Assembly: GCA_035693165.1 (NCBI GenBank)
Contig: DASSGZ010000388.1
Location: forward strand, 1 to 17,792
Length of the DNA stretch: 17,792 nt
Direction of reading: 5' to 3'
From: JAICKM01 sp035693165
GTDB taxonomy: Bacteria; Chloroflexota; Chloroflexia; QHBQ01; JAICKM01
Below the pieces are notes generated by a model. The model saw only the letters and a list, made by a program, of their open reading frames with translations, made no database searches and was not told the DNA's origin. A program made the translations under genes and the position numbers. Below, piece after piece: positions 1 to 6,308 of this stretch. Numbering within the stretch: the stretch's first letter is position 1; every line of letters begins with the position of its first letter.

Positions 1-97
1 GTTGGGTCACCTGTAAGGTGGGCAGATGCAAGCAGTGGGTCAGGGCGGTGGGATCAGCGGCCTGGATGCATTCCAGGTCTGGCGGTATACTGGACAT
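1..97 (-). CDS. N-terminal fragment of an unrecognised protein (runs off the left edge)
   Basis: An open frame on the minus strand starts with ATG at 97 and runs 32 codons without a stop to the window edge. It begins MSSIPPDLECIQAADPTALT. An AGGAGG ribosome binding site lies 9 bases upstream of the ATG, and a sigma70-like promoter lies further upstream (139-167), so initiation here is well supported despite the short length. The fragment is too short to assign a family. A transposase or a small regulatory protein are both possible, and I do not recognise the N-terminus. The leader contains inverted repeats that could be an operator. Confidence 0.55.
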   Translation of the reverse strand, partial: MSSIPPDLECIQAADPTALTHCLHLPTLQVTQ

Positions 98-138
98 ACG
101 TGGGGGCCTCCTGGGCGATAGAGTGGGTTTGATACCCT

Positions 139-167
139 ATCGTATCCCAGGAGTGCCGTCCCGACAA
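139..167 (-). promoter_or_regulatory. Predicted sigma70-type promoter of the left-edge gene
   Basis: Read on the minus strand, TTGTCG (162-167) and TACGAT (139-144) are separated by exactly 17 bases. Each hexamer matches the consensus at four of six positions. The predicted start of transcription is about 35 bases upstream of the ATG at 97. The -10 region overlaps an inverted repeat, GATAC-CCTATC-GTATC (131-146 on the plus strand), which could be a repressor site. Confidence 0.45.
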
Positions 168-303
168 GGTTAGCACACTATTCCTCAAAGAACCCAGATT
201 GGATGCGCAAGTTTAGCCGGCAGCGAGAATATTCGCCATTGGACCCGTCTTAGCTAGACTTTGTCCGTTTTTTGCAATTGCGACTATCTATGAAGCCTAT
301 AAT

Positions 304-355
304 GAGCGCAGCGAAGAGTCTCGTCTTTCAGGCGACGAGACTCTTCGCTGCGCTC
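304..355. repeat. Dispersed hairpin repeat family A, copy 1
   Basis: A perfect 22-bp inverted repeat (304-325 and 334-355) has an 8-base loop. The arms contain GAGCGCAGCGAAGAG, and the right arm runs on into AGAGTGACAAA. The same arm sequence occurs at 2745-2822 and 9625-9672. It sits just past the stop codon of the XRE/TPR regulator (381) and could act as a transcription end for it, but no T-run follows on that strand. Confidence 0.85.
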
Positions 356-380
356 AGAGTGACAAATGGTCTGGGACGAA

Positions 381-1736
381 CTACTCCGCGGCCGTGCGGG
401 CGCGGAAGGCTTCTTCGTAGTAGGGGGCGGCGGCGACGTGGCGGCCGGCGGCGACGAGCACCTGGGCCAGGTGGAAGGCGGCGTCGGCGCGCAGCGGGCG
501 GTCGCCCGGCTCGGTGAGGCCGTCGAGCACGGTGCGCAGGCCGGTCTCGGCGGCGGCGAGGTCGCCCGCGGTCTGGTCGAGCCGGGCGCGCAGGAACTGC
601 ACGCGGGCCTGCATGCGCCGGTCGGCGGCACAGTCGGCGGCCTCGGTGGCGCGGGCCAGGGCGGCTTCGGCGGTGGGCAGGTCGCCGGCTTCGATCTCCA
701 GCGCGGCCCGCTCGGCTTCCACCTCGGCGATGACGGCTTCGGTGCCGCTCTGCCGGGCCAGGCGCGCCGCCTGCTCGATCAGGTCGCGCGCGCCCCGGTC
801 GCCGAGCGCGCGCAGCAATGCCCCGGCGTGGAGGTGGGTCTGCACGACGGTGCGCAGGGTCTGGACGGTCTGGGCCAGCAACAACGCCTGCTCGCCGTAG
901 CGGGTGGCGGCGTCCCACTGCCCGGCGGCGCCGGCCTGGCGGCTCAGCCCGAGCAGTTGCCCGACCAGCAATTCCAGCGTGGCGCTCTCGCCGGCCAGCG
1001 TCAGGGCCTCCTGGAAGGCGGCGCGGGCCCGCGGCACCTCCCCGGCGGCGGCGTAGGCGCGTGCCAGCCCGAAGACGGCGGCGCGGCGCAGGGCGGGGTC
1101 GGGCGCGGCGCTGTCCTGCACCAGTTGCTGCACCTGGGCGAAATGCTCGACGGCGAGGGTGGCCTGGCCGCGCGCCAGCAGCGCCTCGCCCAGCGCCAGG
1201 TGCACCGGGAGCGCGCGCCCGCCGTCGCTCTCGTCGCCGGTGGAGGCGGGCAGGCTCGCCAGGGCCTGCTCGAAGGCGGCCAGGGCGGCTTCGGCGTCGC
1301 CCGCGGCCAGGGCCGCCTGCCCGGCGGCCAGGTGCAGGTCCACCTGCTCGGCGGGACTCAGGCGCTCGGCCTCCAACTGGCGCAGGCGGGCGGCCACGCC
1401 GGGCTGCTCGGCCGCGGCCAGGGCGCGCACCTCCAGCAGCAGCAGGCGCCGGCGCTCCGCCTCCTCGGCGTCCTCGGCGTCCTCGGCGGCCTCCATGCCG
1501 CCCAGCAGCGCCGGGTCGAAGAACTCGGACATATCGACGCCGAGCCGCCCGGCCAGCGCGCGCAGGGCGCGCACCGAGGGGAAAATCTTGCCGTGTTCGA
1601 TGCTGCTGACATAGCCCTTGGAAAACAGCCCTTCGGCCAGGGCTTGCTGGCTCCAGCCGCGCGCCCGCCGCACATCGCGCAGGCGCTGGCCGATTAACGT
1701 GGCGAGTTCGGGGTTGCCGGGTAGTAGTTCATCCAC
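381..1736 (-). CDS. XRE-family HTH regulator with TPR-rich C-terminal region
   Basis: This is a cytoplasmic DNA-binding regulator with an N-terminal XRE helix-turn-helix (about residues 10-75; key stretch RGWSQQALAEGLFSKGYVSS followed by IEHGKIFPS). An acidic linker rich in E, D and A (about 78-95) joins it to roughly 350 residues of alanine-rich helical repeats that read as TPR-like pairs. Proteins of this plan often use the TPR part to bind a peptide or partner, as in RRNPP-type regulators; this is family knowledge and no ligand is visible here. I chose the GTG at 1736 (VDELLPGN) because GGAGG lies 8 bases upstream. A GTG at 1772 would add 12 residues but has only a weak AGG. The gene is divergent from the membrane protein at 2093 and has its own promoter at 1817-1845. 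Confidence 0.88.
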   Translation of the reverse strand: MDELLPGNPELATLIGQRLRDVRRARGWSQQALAEGLFSKGYVSSIEHGKIFPSVRALRALAGRLGVDMSEFFDPALLGGMEAAEDAEDAEEAERRRLLLLEVRALAAAEQPGVAARLRQLEAERLSPAEQVDLHLAAGQAALAAGDAEAALAAFEQALASLPASTGDESDGGRALPVHLALGEALLARGQATLAVEHFAQVQQLVQDSAAPDPALRRAAVFGLARAYAAAGEVPRARAAFQEALTLAGESATLELLVGQLLGLSRQAGAAGQWDAATRYGEQALLLAQTVQTLRTVVQTHLHAGALLRALGDRGARDLIEQAARLARQSGTEAVIAEVEAERAALEIEAGDLPTAEAALARATEAADCAADRRMQARVQFLRARLDQTAGDLAAAETGLRTVLDGLTEPGDRPLRADAAFHLAQVLVAAGRHVAAAPYYEEAFRARTAAE

Positions 1737-1816
1737 AATCTGGTCCTCCGCCGCTGCGTGGTTCAGTGGCACCCAACCTGGGTTTACTGGTAGTGAGAAT
1801 AGGCCGGATAGGACGT

Positions 1817-1845
1817 ATTATACCAACCTTCCCGCCCGCCGGCAA
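1817..1845 (-). promoter_or_regulatory. Predicted promoter of the XRE/TPR regulator
   Basis: On the minus strand TTGCCG (1840-1845) is followed after exactly 17 bases by a perfect TATAAT (1817-1822). The -10 is preceded by TGG, giving an extended TGn motif. This is one of the best promoters in the window and lies about 75 bases upstream of the chosen GTG start. Confidence 0.65.
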
Positions 1846-1867
1846 GGGCCAATTGTCCCCATCCCTC

Positions 1868-1992
1868 GATGATCACCGCAGAGACGCAGAGGACGCGGAG
1901 ATCATTGAAAGGAGTCTTGTTTGTGCCCTTTCGTTGATCCGAGAAAATCCTCAAGTCACCTCTGCGTCCTCTGCGTCTCTGCGGTGATCATC
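1868..1992. repeat. Dispersed repeat family B, inverted pair 1
   Basis: Two near-perfect inverted arms (1868-1901 and 1958-1992) enclose 56 bases. The arms carry the unit CACCGCAGAGACGCAGAGG and its complement, built on a 9-base periodicity (GCAGAGGAC/GCAGAG). The pair lies between the divergent promoters of the XRE regulator and the membrane protein. Similar pairs occur at 4575-4822, 7275-7350 and 15085-15154. Confidence 0.8.
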
Positions 1993-2004
1993 AAAGCACA
2001 GGTA

Positions 2005-2033
2005 TTCCGGTAGCGGGGGTTTTGGGCTATAAT
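2005..2033 (+). promoter_or_regulatory. Possible promoter of the small membrane protein gene
   Basis: A perfect TATAAT (2028-2033) lies 59 bases upstream of the ATG at 2093. The -35 position (2005-2010, TTCCGG) is poor, so only the -10 element is persuasive. The string ATAATGAGATT is also found at 6033-6043 in front of the glycosyltransferase gene, which may be chance or a shared element. Confidence 0.4.
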
Positions 2034-2092
2034 GAGATTCGGGGGTGCCCAGAGAGCAGGGCATGCCAGGGAGCCGAGGGGGAGGTGGCGCG

Positions 2093-2725
2093 ATGGCGAA
2101 GCTGCCGGAAGCGGACTTTAACTCCAACGACCGGGCCCATTTCGCGTTTCTGGACGACGAGGACGCGGCGGGCGACGGGATCGAGCCGCCGGCAGACGGG
2201 TTCGCGCCGCCCGTGCGCGGGGCCGGGCCACTCGCCTCGCCGCCCATCCCGGTGAACCCCGCGAACGGCTGGCAGGCGCTCGACGCCGATTATCGCGTGC
2301 TGCCGGAGCCGCCCACAGCGCTGTCCCTGGCCGCGTTGTTGCGCCGCGACGCGCCGCCCGTGGCCGTGTACCAGCGCGCCCGGCTGGAGCCGCCCATCCT
2401 CCTGGGCTGGGTGGCCGTCTCGTGTTTATGGCTGGGCGCCCTGCCCTGGCTGGTCCTCGGCCTGGGCATGATCGGCTTCTCCCTGTTCATGCGGCGCACG
2501 TTCGCCCTGTGCGGCATGGAGGGCCACGCCGGGGTCTACCGGGCGCTGGGCGGCGGCCAGATGTTGCTGGGCGTGGTGGCCGTGACCGGGCCGGGGCCGT
2601 TCGCGCCGGTGCTGGGGCTGTATGCCGGGGGCGTGCTGCTGGCGTGGGTGTTTGTCGAGTGCCGCTATATGGTCCGTGTCGAGCGGCAGAACCTGCGGGA
2701 GCAGCCCGCGCCGCTGATCTTCTGA
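2093..2725 (+). CDS. Hypothetical integral membrane protein, 210 aa
   Basis: I do not recognise a named family. The first 95 residues are hydrophilic, acidic then proline-rich, without a signal peptide (MAKLPEADFNSNDRAHFAFL onward), and probably cytoplasmic. A hydrophobic stretch at about 103-133 (LLGWVAVSCLWLGALPWLVL then GLGMIGFSLFM) can form one or two helices. A second hydrophobic region at about 155-190 ends in a charged tail (RVERQNLREQ). The ATG at 2093 is preferred because GGGGAGG lies about 6 bases before it; an ATG at 2045 in the same frame has no such site. The gene is single, divergent from the XRE regulator and convergent with rex. Its function cannot be inferred from context. 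Confidence 0.8.
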   Translation: MAKLPEADFNSNDRAHFAFLDDEDAAGDGIEPPADGFAPPVRGAGPLASPPIPVNPANGWQALDADYRVLPEPPTALSLAALLRRDAPPVAVYQRARLEPPILLGWVAVSCLWLGALPWLVLGLGMIGFSLFMRRTFALCGMEGHAGVYRALGGGQMLLGVVAVTGPGPFAPVLGLYAGGVLLAWVFVECRYMVRVERQNLREQPAPLIF

Positions 2726-2744
2726 GCAGTCTGCCATACATGAA

Positions 2745-2822
2745 TTGTCACTCTGAGCGCAGCGAAGAGTCTCGTCGTTTGGGCTACGAGACGGAGATTC
2801 TTCGCTGCGCTCAGAATGACAA
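2745..2822. repeat. Dispersed hairpin repeat family A, copy 2
   Basis: A 78-base imperfect palindrome is bounded by TTGTCA and TGACAA, with arms containing CTGAGCGCAGCGAAGAGTCT and the complement ATTCTTCGCTGCGCTCAG. Its left end (from 2740) matches in inverse orientation the right end of copy 3 near 9653-9677 over about 25 bases, including the flanking ATGAATTG. It lies between two convergent genes. Confidence 0.85.
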
Positions 2823-2843
2823 ATCTCCGAGTACGGATTACTG

Positions 2844-2929
2844 AGTACTGCTTCCAGCGGTATCTGTCATGTTGCTATAGGCACCGGTAGCCGTGGACTA
2901 ACATGACACTTAGGACTGGAAGCAGTACT
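2844..2929. repeat. 86-base symmetric inverted repeat, MITE-like hairpin
   Basis: The terminal arms AGTACTGCTTCCAG (2844-2857) and CTGGAAGCAGTACT (2916-2929) are perfect complements. Inside them, each separated by the same 7-base gap, is a second perfect pair, TGTCATGTT (2865-2873) and AACATGACA (2900-2908). The centre holds ACCGGT. No coding frame is present. It may be a small non-autonomous element or a structured terminator for the convergent genes on either side. Confidence 0.75.
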
Positions 2930-2934
2930 GAGCA

Positions 2935-2960
2935 GGGCGACCCACGTGTCCGCCCCTACG
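2935..2960. repeat. GTAGGGGC-type palindromic repeat (family C), copy 1
   Basis: GGGCGACCCACGTG continues into TCCGCCCCTAC, an imperfect palindrome whose complement begins GTAGGGGCGGAC. Related sequences occur at 4716-4745 and 16410-16440. Confidence 0.6.
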
Positions 2961-2975
2961 CATTACTCGTCTTGG

Positions 2976-2996
2976 CTCAGCACTCAGCACTCGTCC
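2976..2996. repeat. Heptanucleotide tandem array (family D) at the rex 3' end
   Basis: Three heptads in perfect phase are visible: CTCAGCA, CTCAGCA, CTCGTCC. The rex stop codon (complement at 2984-2986) lies within the second heptad, so the array encodes the last residues of Rex. Arrays ending in the same CTCGTCC heptad occur at 9744-9763 and, on the other strand, at 9553-9573. Confidence 0.7.
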
Positions 2997-3700
2997 GTGG
3001 ATGACAGGTAGTAGGTCATGCTTTGCAGCGCCACGATGGGGTCGATGTGGCGGATGCTGACGTGCCGGGGCACCTTGACCACGGTGGGCGCGTAGTTGAG
3101 GATGGCGCGCACCCCGTTCTCCACCAGCAGATCGGCCACTTCCTGCGCGGCGGCGGCGGGCACGGCGATCAGCGCGATGGCGATGTCGAGCTCGCGGACC
3201 ACAGCGGGCAGGGCGTCCATGCCCTGGATGACCAGCGGGCCGACGCGCTGGCCCTGCTTGCGTGCGCTGTGGTCGAAGAGCGCGGCCACGCGGAAGCCGC
3301 TGCGGGCAAAGCCGTCGTAGCGGGCCAGCGCGCGCCCCAGGTCGCCCACGCCCACCAGGGCCACGTTCCAGTCGTGCTGCAATTGCAGGATCGCCTTGAT
3401 CTGGGTGAGCAGGAACTCGACGTTGTAGCCCTTGCCCTGCTTGCCGAAGTCGCCGAAGTAGGCCAGGTCGCGGCGGATCTGGGCCGCGCTGACCTCGATG
3501 CGGTCGCCCAACTCCTCGGACGAGACGTGAACCATGCCCTCGGCCAGCAGATATTCGAGCGTGCGGGCGTAGATCGGCAGGCGGCGGATCACCACGTCGG
3601 GGATGTTCTCGCCGCGCCCGTTTTTGCGCGTGCGGGGGCGGCGGTCCCCTTCAAGCTGGGGGTCGAGTTCGAGATCCTGATCCTCGTTGGTCGTTTCCAT
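2984..3700 (-). CDS. rex: Redox-sensing transcriptional repressor Rex
   Basis: Rex is a cytoplasmic homodimer that binds DNA when NAD+ dominates and lets go when NADH rises, controlling respiration and fermentation genes. The 238-residue product shows a winged helix (about 33-95; SSEELGDRIEVSAAQIRRDL, then FGDFGKQGKGYNV) and a Rossmann NAD(H)-binding fold with GVGDLG at 117-122. It ends in the domain-swapping helix with LQSMTYYLS. All of this is diagnostic of the family. The ATG at 3700 was chosen because homology begins about 30 residues later and GGGGA lies upstream; the frame stays open further up, but that part overlaps menG and is a shadow. The hydrophilic 30-residue N-terminal extension is longer than in typical Rex of about 210 residues. 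It is 53 bases downstream of menG and probably co-transcribed. The final DEC comes from a heptad repeat. Confidence 0.96.
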   Translation of the reverse strand: METTNEDQDLELDPQLEGDRRPRTRKNGRGENIPDVVIRRLPIYARTLEYLLAEGMVHVSSEELGDRIEVSAAQIRRDLAYFGDFGKQGKGYNVEFLLTQIKAILQLQHDWNVALVGVGDLGRALARYDGFARSGFRVAALFDHSARKQGQRVGPLVIQGMDALPAVVRELDIAIALIAVPAAAAQEVADLLVENGVRAILNYAPTVVKVPRHVSIRHIDPIVALQSMTYYLSSTDEC

Positions 3701-3753
3701 CTGCGTCTGTTCCCCGGTGGCCGGGGACCCCGGCACGCCGGGGCCGCCGGGCG

Positions 3754-4503
3754 TTATGGGCGCGTGCCGGCATGGACGGCGGCACTGCCGAACATGAGTC
3801 GTTTGTAGCGCACGTTGCGCAGGCCCGCGTCGCGCATGAGCGCGGCCAGGGCGGGCGCATCGTAGAAGCGGGTCATCGAACTGGGCAGGTAGCTGTAGGC
3901 GTCGGCGTCGCCGGCCACGAGCCGGCCCAGCAGCGGGATGGCGTAGCGGATGTAGAGGCGATTGCCCAGGCGCAGCCACCAGAAGCGCGGCTGCGAGGCC
4001 TCGAGTATGACGACGCGGCCGCCCGGCCGGGTGACGCGGACCAGTTCGGCCAGGGCCTGGGGCACGTCGAGCACGTTGCGCAGGGTGAAGCCGCTGGTGG
4101 CGCAGTCGAAGGCGGCGTCGGCGAAGGGCAGGGTGAGGGCGTCGCCCTGGATGAAGTAGACGTGCCGCGCCGGGTGGGCCAGCAGCGGGTCGGCGGCGAG
4201 ATCCGCGCGCCCGCGGACCATCATCTCGTGGGTCAGATCGAGCGCCCAGACGCGCGCCCCGCGCCGGGCCAGTTCGGTGGCGATGCGCCCGGTGCCGCTG
4301 CCCATATCGAGCGCGCGGTCGCCGGGGCGGGGCCGAGCAGCGCGCACGGTCAGTTGCCGCCACTCCTCGTCGCGCCCGAACGTCATCAGCGTGTTCATGA
4401 GGTCGTAGCGGCGGGCGATGCGGGTGAACATGCCGCGGACGTAGCGGCGCTTGGCTTCGCCGCTGAGGTGGGCGTCGGGATTCTGGGTCGGGGCGTCGGA
4501 CAT
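3754..4503 (-). CDS. menG: UbiE/MenG-type demethylmenaquinone methyltransferase
   Basis: This SAM-dependent C-methyltransferase likely performs the last step of menaquinone synthesis, methylating demethylmenaquinone at the membrane surface. Family marks over 249 residues are FTRIARRYDLMNTLMTFGRD (26-45) with WR at 48-49, the SAM-binding motif I LDMGSGTG (65-72), FTLRNVLDVPQALAELVRVT, and PGGRVVILEASQP, followed by the YSYLPSS stretch. These fit UbiE/MenG better than generic methyltransferases. Whether the substrate is menaquinone or ubiquinone cannot be read from the sequence; menaquinone is the usual quinone in Chloroflexota. The ATG at 4503 has AGGAGAG about 9 bases upstream and a strong promoter at 4530-4558. 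It is first in the menG-rex unit, linking quinone synthesis to redox control. Confidence 0.92.
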   Translation of the reverse strand: MSDAPTQNPDAHLSGEAKRRYVRGMFTRIARRYDLMNTLMTFGRDEEWRQLTVRAARPRPGDRALDMGSGTGRIATELARRGARVWALDLTHEMMVRGRADLAADPLLAHPARHVYFIQGDALTLPFADAAFDCATSGFTLRNVLDVPQALAELVRVTRPGGRVVILEASQPRFWWLRLGNRLYIRYAIPLLGRLVAGDADAYSYLPSSMTRFYDAPALAALMRDAGLRNVRYKRLMFGSAAVHAGTRP

Positions 4504-4521
4504 TGGGCGTCTCTCCTGACT

Positions 4522-4539
4522 TTGTGACTATTTTAACAG
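4522..4539. promoter_or_regulatory. Candidate Rex operator overlapping the menG-rex -10 box
   Basis: On the plus strand the site reads TTGTGA, six bases, TAACAG. One half is a perfect Rex half-site. The other differs at one position from the TAACAA variant. Known Rex operators have the form TTGTGA-N6-TCACAA or TTGTTA-N6-TAACAA. The site covers the -10 hexamer (4530-4535) and the likely transcription start, the expected position for repression. The match is imperfect and untested. Confidence 0.5.
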
Positions 4540-4558
4540 TCCTTGTCACCCAGGTCAA
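4530..4558 (-). promoter_or_regulatory. Predicted sigma70-type promoter of menG-rex
   Basis: Read on the minus strand, TTGACC (4553-4558) and TAAAAT (4530-4535) are separated by exactly 17 bases, each with one mismatch to consensus. The predicted start is about 20 bases upstream of the menG ATG. Confidence 0.75.
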
Positions 4559-4574
4559 GGTAGCCGTTTGTGCT

Positions 4575-4822
4575 CACCGCCGAGACGCAGAGGACGCAGA
4601 GACTATTTGGAGTGATCGCGTGCTTCGCATCCACGTGTAATTTGCACCGTAGTGGCGGGGGGATGTAGCGGTTGTTGGGATTGGCACAGTTCATGAAGAC
4701 ATGTGTTTGCGCGGCGGTCGACCGGTTGCCAACCGACCCCTACAACACACTGTTGCGGGGCCGGTTGTCGGATTTACACCTTATTCCAATAGAATCTCTG
4801 CGTTCTCTGCGTCTCTGCGGTG
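4575..4822. repeat. Dispersed repeat family B, inverted pair 2, with a nested insert
   Basis: The arms at 4575-4602 and 4795-4822 are inverted copies of the CACCGCCGAGACGCAGAGG / CTCTGCGTCTCTGCGGTG unit. They are separated by 192 bases, much more than in the other pairs (16-56). The enclosed stretch holds a family C palindrome (4716-4745) and no credible gene. This pair fills most of the 322-base gap between the universal stress protein gene and menG. Confidence 0.75.
4716..4745. repeat. GTAGGGGC-type palindromic repeat (family C), copy 2
   Basis: GGTCGACCGGTTGCCAACCG continues into ACCCCTACAA. The complement starts TTGTAGGGGTCGG, like the copies at 2935 and 16410. GGTT-gcc-AACC forms the tip of the hairpin. 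It lies between the arms of a family B pair. Confidence 0.5.
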
Positions 4823-4825
4823 AAC

Positions 4826-5773
4826 TTACCGCGTATCCGGCCCGGAAGCTCGGACGAGGAGGACGGGGCGGGGGGCGCCCTGGACGACCCTGGCGGCGAC
4901 GCTGCCCAGCCAGAGGCGGGCCAGCCCGCTGCGCCCGTGCGAGGCCATGACGATCAGGTCGGCGCCGCTGGTTTCGGCGGTGTGCAGAATCGCCTCGGCG
5001 GCGGGGCCGGCGGGCAGGGCCGTGCCCGCGCCCACGCCCTGCGCCCGCAGATCGGCGGCGGTGCGGCCCAGGTAGGCTTCGAGCCGGGTGGCCTCGGCCA
5101 CGCGGGCGGCGGCGGCCCGGCTGCGCGGCTGGGTCTCGTGGCCGGGGCGGCCCACGGCGGCGTCGGGCTCGGGCACGGCGGCGACGAGCAGCAGCGCCGC
5201 GCCGGCCTGGGCGGCCAGTGCGGTCGCCTGGGTCAGCGCCTGCTCGGCCAGCGCCGAGCCGTCGAGCGGCACCAGGAGCGTGCGGTAGGGGCGGGCGGCG
5301 GGGGTTTGCGGGCCGCGCGGCCCCGGCTGCGGGCGCACCAGCAAGAGCGGGATCGGCGCGCCGTGGAGCACCTGTTCGGCCACGCTGCCGAACACCCAGC
5401 GGCCCACCCCGCCGCGCCCGTGCGTCGCCATGGCGATGGTGCGCACCGCCGGGTGGCGGGCAGCGTAGGCGAGGATAGCCTGCGCCGGCACGCCTTCGAC
5501 GGCCTCCGCGCGCACGCGCAGCCCGTCGGCTTCCAGCCGGGCCGCCACCCCCAGCAGATAGTCGTGGGCGCGGGCCACATCGGTTTCCCAATCATGTTCG
5601 TCGAGCGGGTCCATGCCCAGCGCGCCGGCCATGGGATTGGCGACCGGCACGACCGGGACGATGCTGAGCAGCGTCAGGGCGCTGCCGGTGCTCTGGGCCA
5701 GCAGTTGGGCATGGGGCAAGATGGTCTCCGCCAGCGGCGAACCGTCCAGCGGGACCAGGATTTCGTGTTGCAT
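4826..5773 (-). CDS. Tandem-domain universal stress protein (UspA family)
   Basis: The 315-residue product has two UspA domains, at about 1-150 and 163-310. Each begins with the typical strand (EILVPLDGSPLAE and RTLLVPLDGSALAE) and ends with the nucleotide-binding loop (THGRGGVGRWVFGSVAEQVL and SHGRSGLARLWLGSVAARVV) leading into PLLLVR or PVLLVR. The conserved G-2x-G-9x-G-S/T pattern suggests that both domains bind ATP. Such proteins are cytoplasmic and support survival under starvation or oxidative and redox stress. The exact role is not known. The ATG at 5773 was chosen because the domain begins at once and AAGGAGG lies about 10 bases upstream. The frame is open further upstream but without sensible protein. 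It is upstream of menG on the same strand, with a 322-base gap that holds menG's own promoter. Confidence 0.92.
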   Translation of the reverse strand: MQHEILVPLDGSPLAETILPHAQLLAQSTGSALTLLSIVPVVPVANPMAGALGMDPLDEHDWETDVARAHDYLLGVAARLEADGLRVRAEAVEGVPAQAILAYAARHPAVRTIAMATHGRGGVGRWVFGSVAEQVLHGAPIPLLLVRPQPGPRGPQTPAARPYRTLLVPLDGSALAEQALTQATALAAQAGAALLLVAAVPEPDAAVGRPGHETQPRSRAAAARVAEATRLEAYLGRTAADLRAQGVGAGTALPAGPAAEAILHTAETSGADLIVMASHGRSGLARLWLGSVAARVVQGAPRPVLLVRASGPDTR

Positions 5774-6308
5774 TCGAGTGCCACCTCCTTGGGCATGCGC
5801 AGGGGGGCGCCACGTTGCGCCGGATGCCCCCGCACGCTCCATCCTAGCACGCCCCGGTGGCAGTGCAGGTATGCACGGGTGAACAGGGAGTGAATAGCGG
5901 GCAGGCGCGCCCGCCCCCGCAAGGGGCGGGTTAGCGCTACGAAGGCCGCCGGCGCGGCCTGAGGTGGGAGGAAGTTGCGGGATTGCCAGCATTTGCGATG
6001 CTTTCCTCATCAGATTTTAACACTCGGCCGATATAATGAGATTGTACGCACGGCGAGGTCGCGACCGGGTGCGGCGGAGGCGCGGCGGCGGGCTGTGGTA
6101 TACTGCAGCCGGCGGGCCGGGCGGCCGGGCGCCGGTGAGGCGCGACCGGGGCGGGCCGGGCAGAAGTTGGCTGCCGGGCCGCCGCGCTATGGATCTGATT
6201 CGACCGGCGGCCGGCCTGGCCGGTAACGGGCGCCCGCACATCGAACACCGGGGCGGATGCCGGCGCGCTCTTCCTCTTATAGGCTCAGCCCACTGGGACT
6301 TTACCTCC
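5774..6308. other. Divergent intergenic region between the stress protein and glycosyltransferase genes
   Basis: I see no convincing gene in these 535 bases. On the minus side, TGC-TAGGAT (5841-5849 complement) is a possible extended -10 for the stress protein. On the plus side there are two possible -10 elements for the glycosyltransferase: TATAAT (6032-6037) and TGG-TATACT (6096-6104, extended type), both without a good -35. A strong GC hairpin lies at 5910-5930. The glycosyltransferase frame is open upstream to 6036, including an ATG at 6189, but this part lacks family homology and a ribosome site and is probably leader RNA. Confidence 0.5.
5910..5930. repeat. GC-rich hairpin in the stress protein leader region
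   Basis: CCCGCCCC (5910-5917) and GGGGCGGG (5923-5930) form a perfect 8-bp stem with a CGCAA loop. No T-run follows on either strand. The composition resembles the hairpins at 13335-13409. Confidence 0.6.

Noticed and set aside
300..365. Possible insertion sequence bounded by family A repeats
   Set aside because: No transposase or target duplication is visible, and the copies are isolated hairpins rather than ends of one element.
366..1697. Plus-strand open frame of 443 codons opposite the XRE/TPR regulator
   Set aside because: Glycine- and glutamine-rich shadow with no recognisable domain; the minus strand carries a complete HTH and TPR protein with promoter and ribosome site.
1868..1992. 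CRISPR-like array from the family B arms
   Set aside because: There are only two arms, in inverted rather than direct orientation, with no spacers of uniform length and no cas genes.
3701..4558. Upstream extension of the rex frame to an ATG at 4558 (a 524-residue fusion)
   Set aside because: The added part is arginine/proline-rich and lies over menG in another frame; Rex homology begins only after 3700.
5774..6010. N-terminal extension of the universal stress protein from an ATG at 6010
   Set aside because: The 79 added residues are proline/arginine-rich without homology and cross the likely promoter; the start at 5773 has AAGGAGG and begins directly with the UspA domain.
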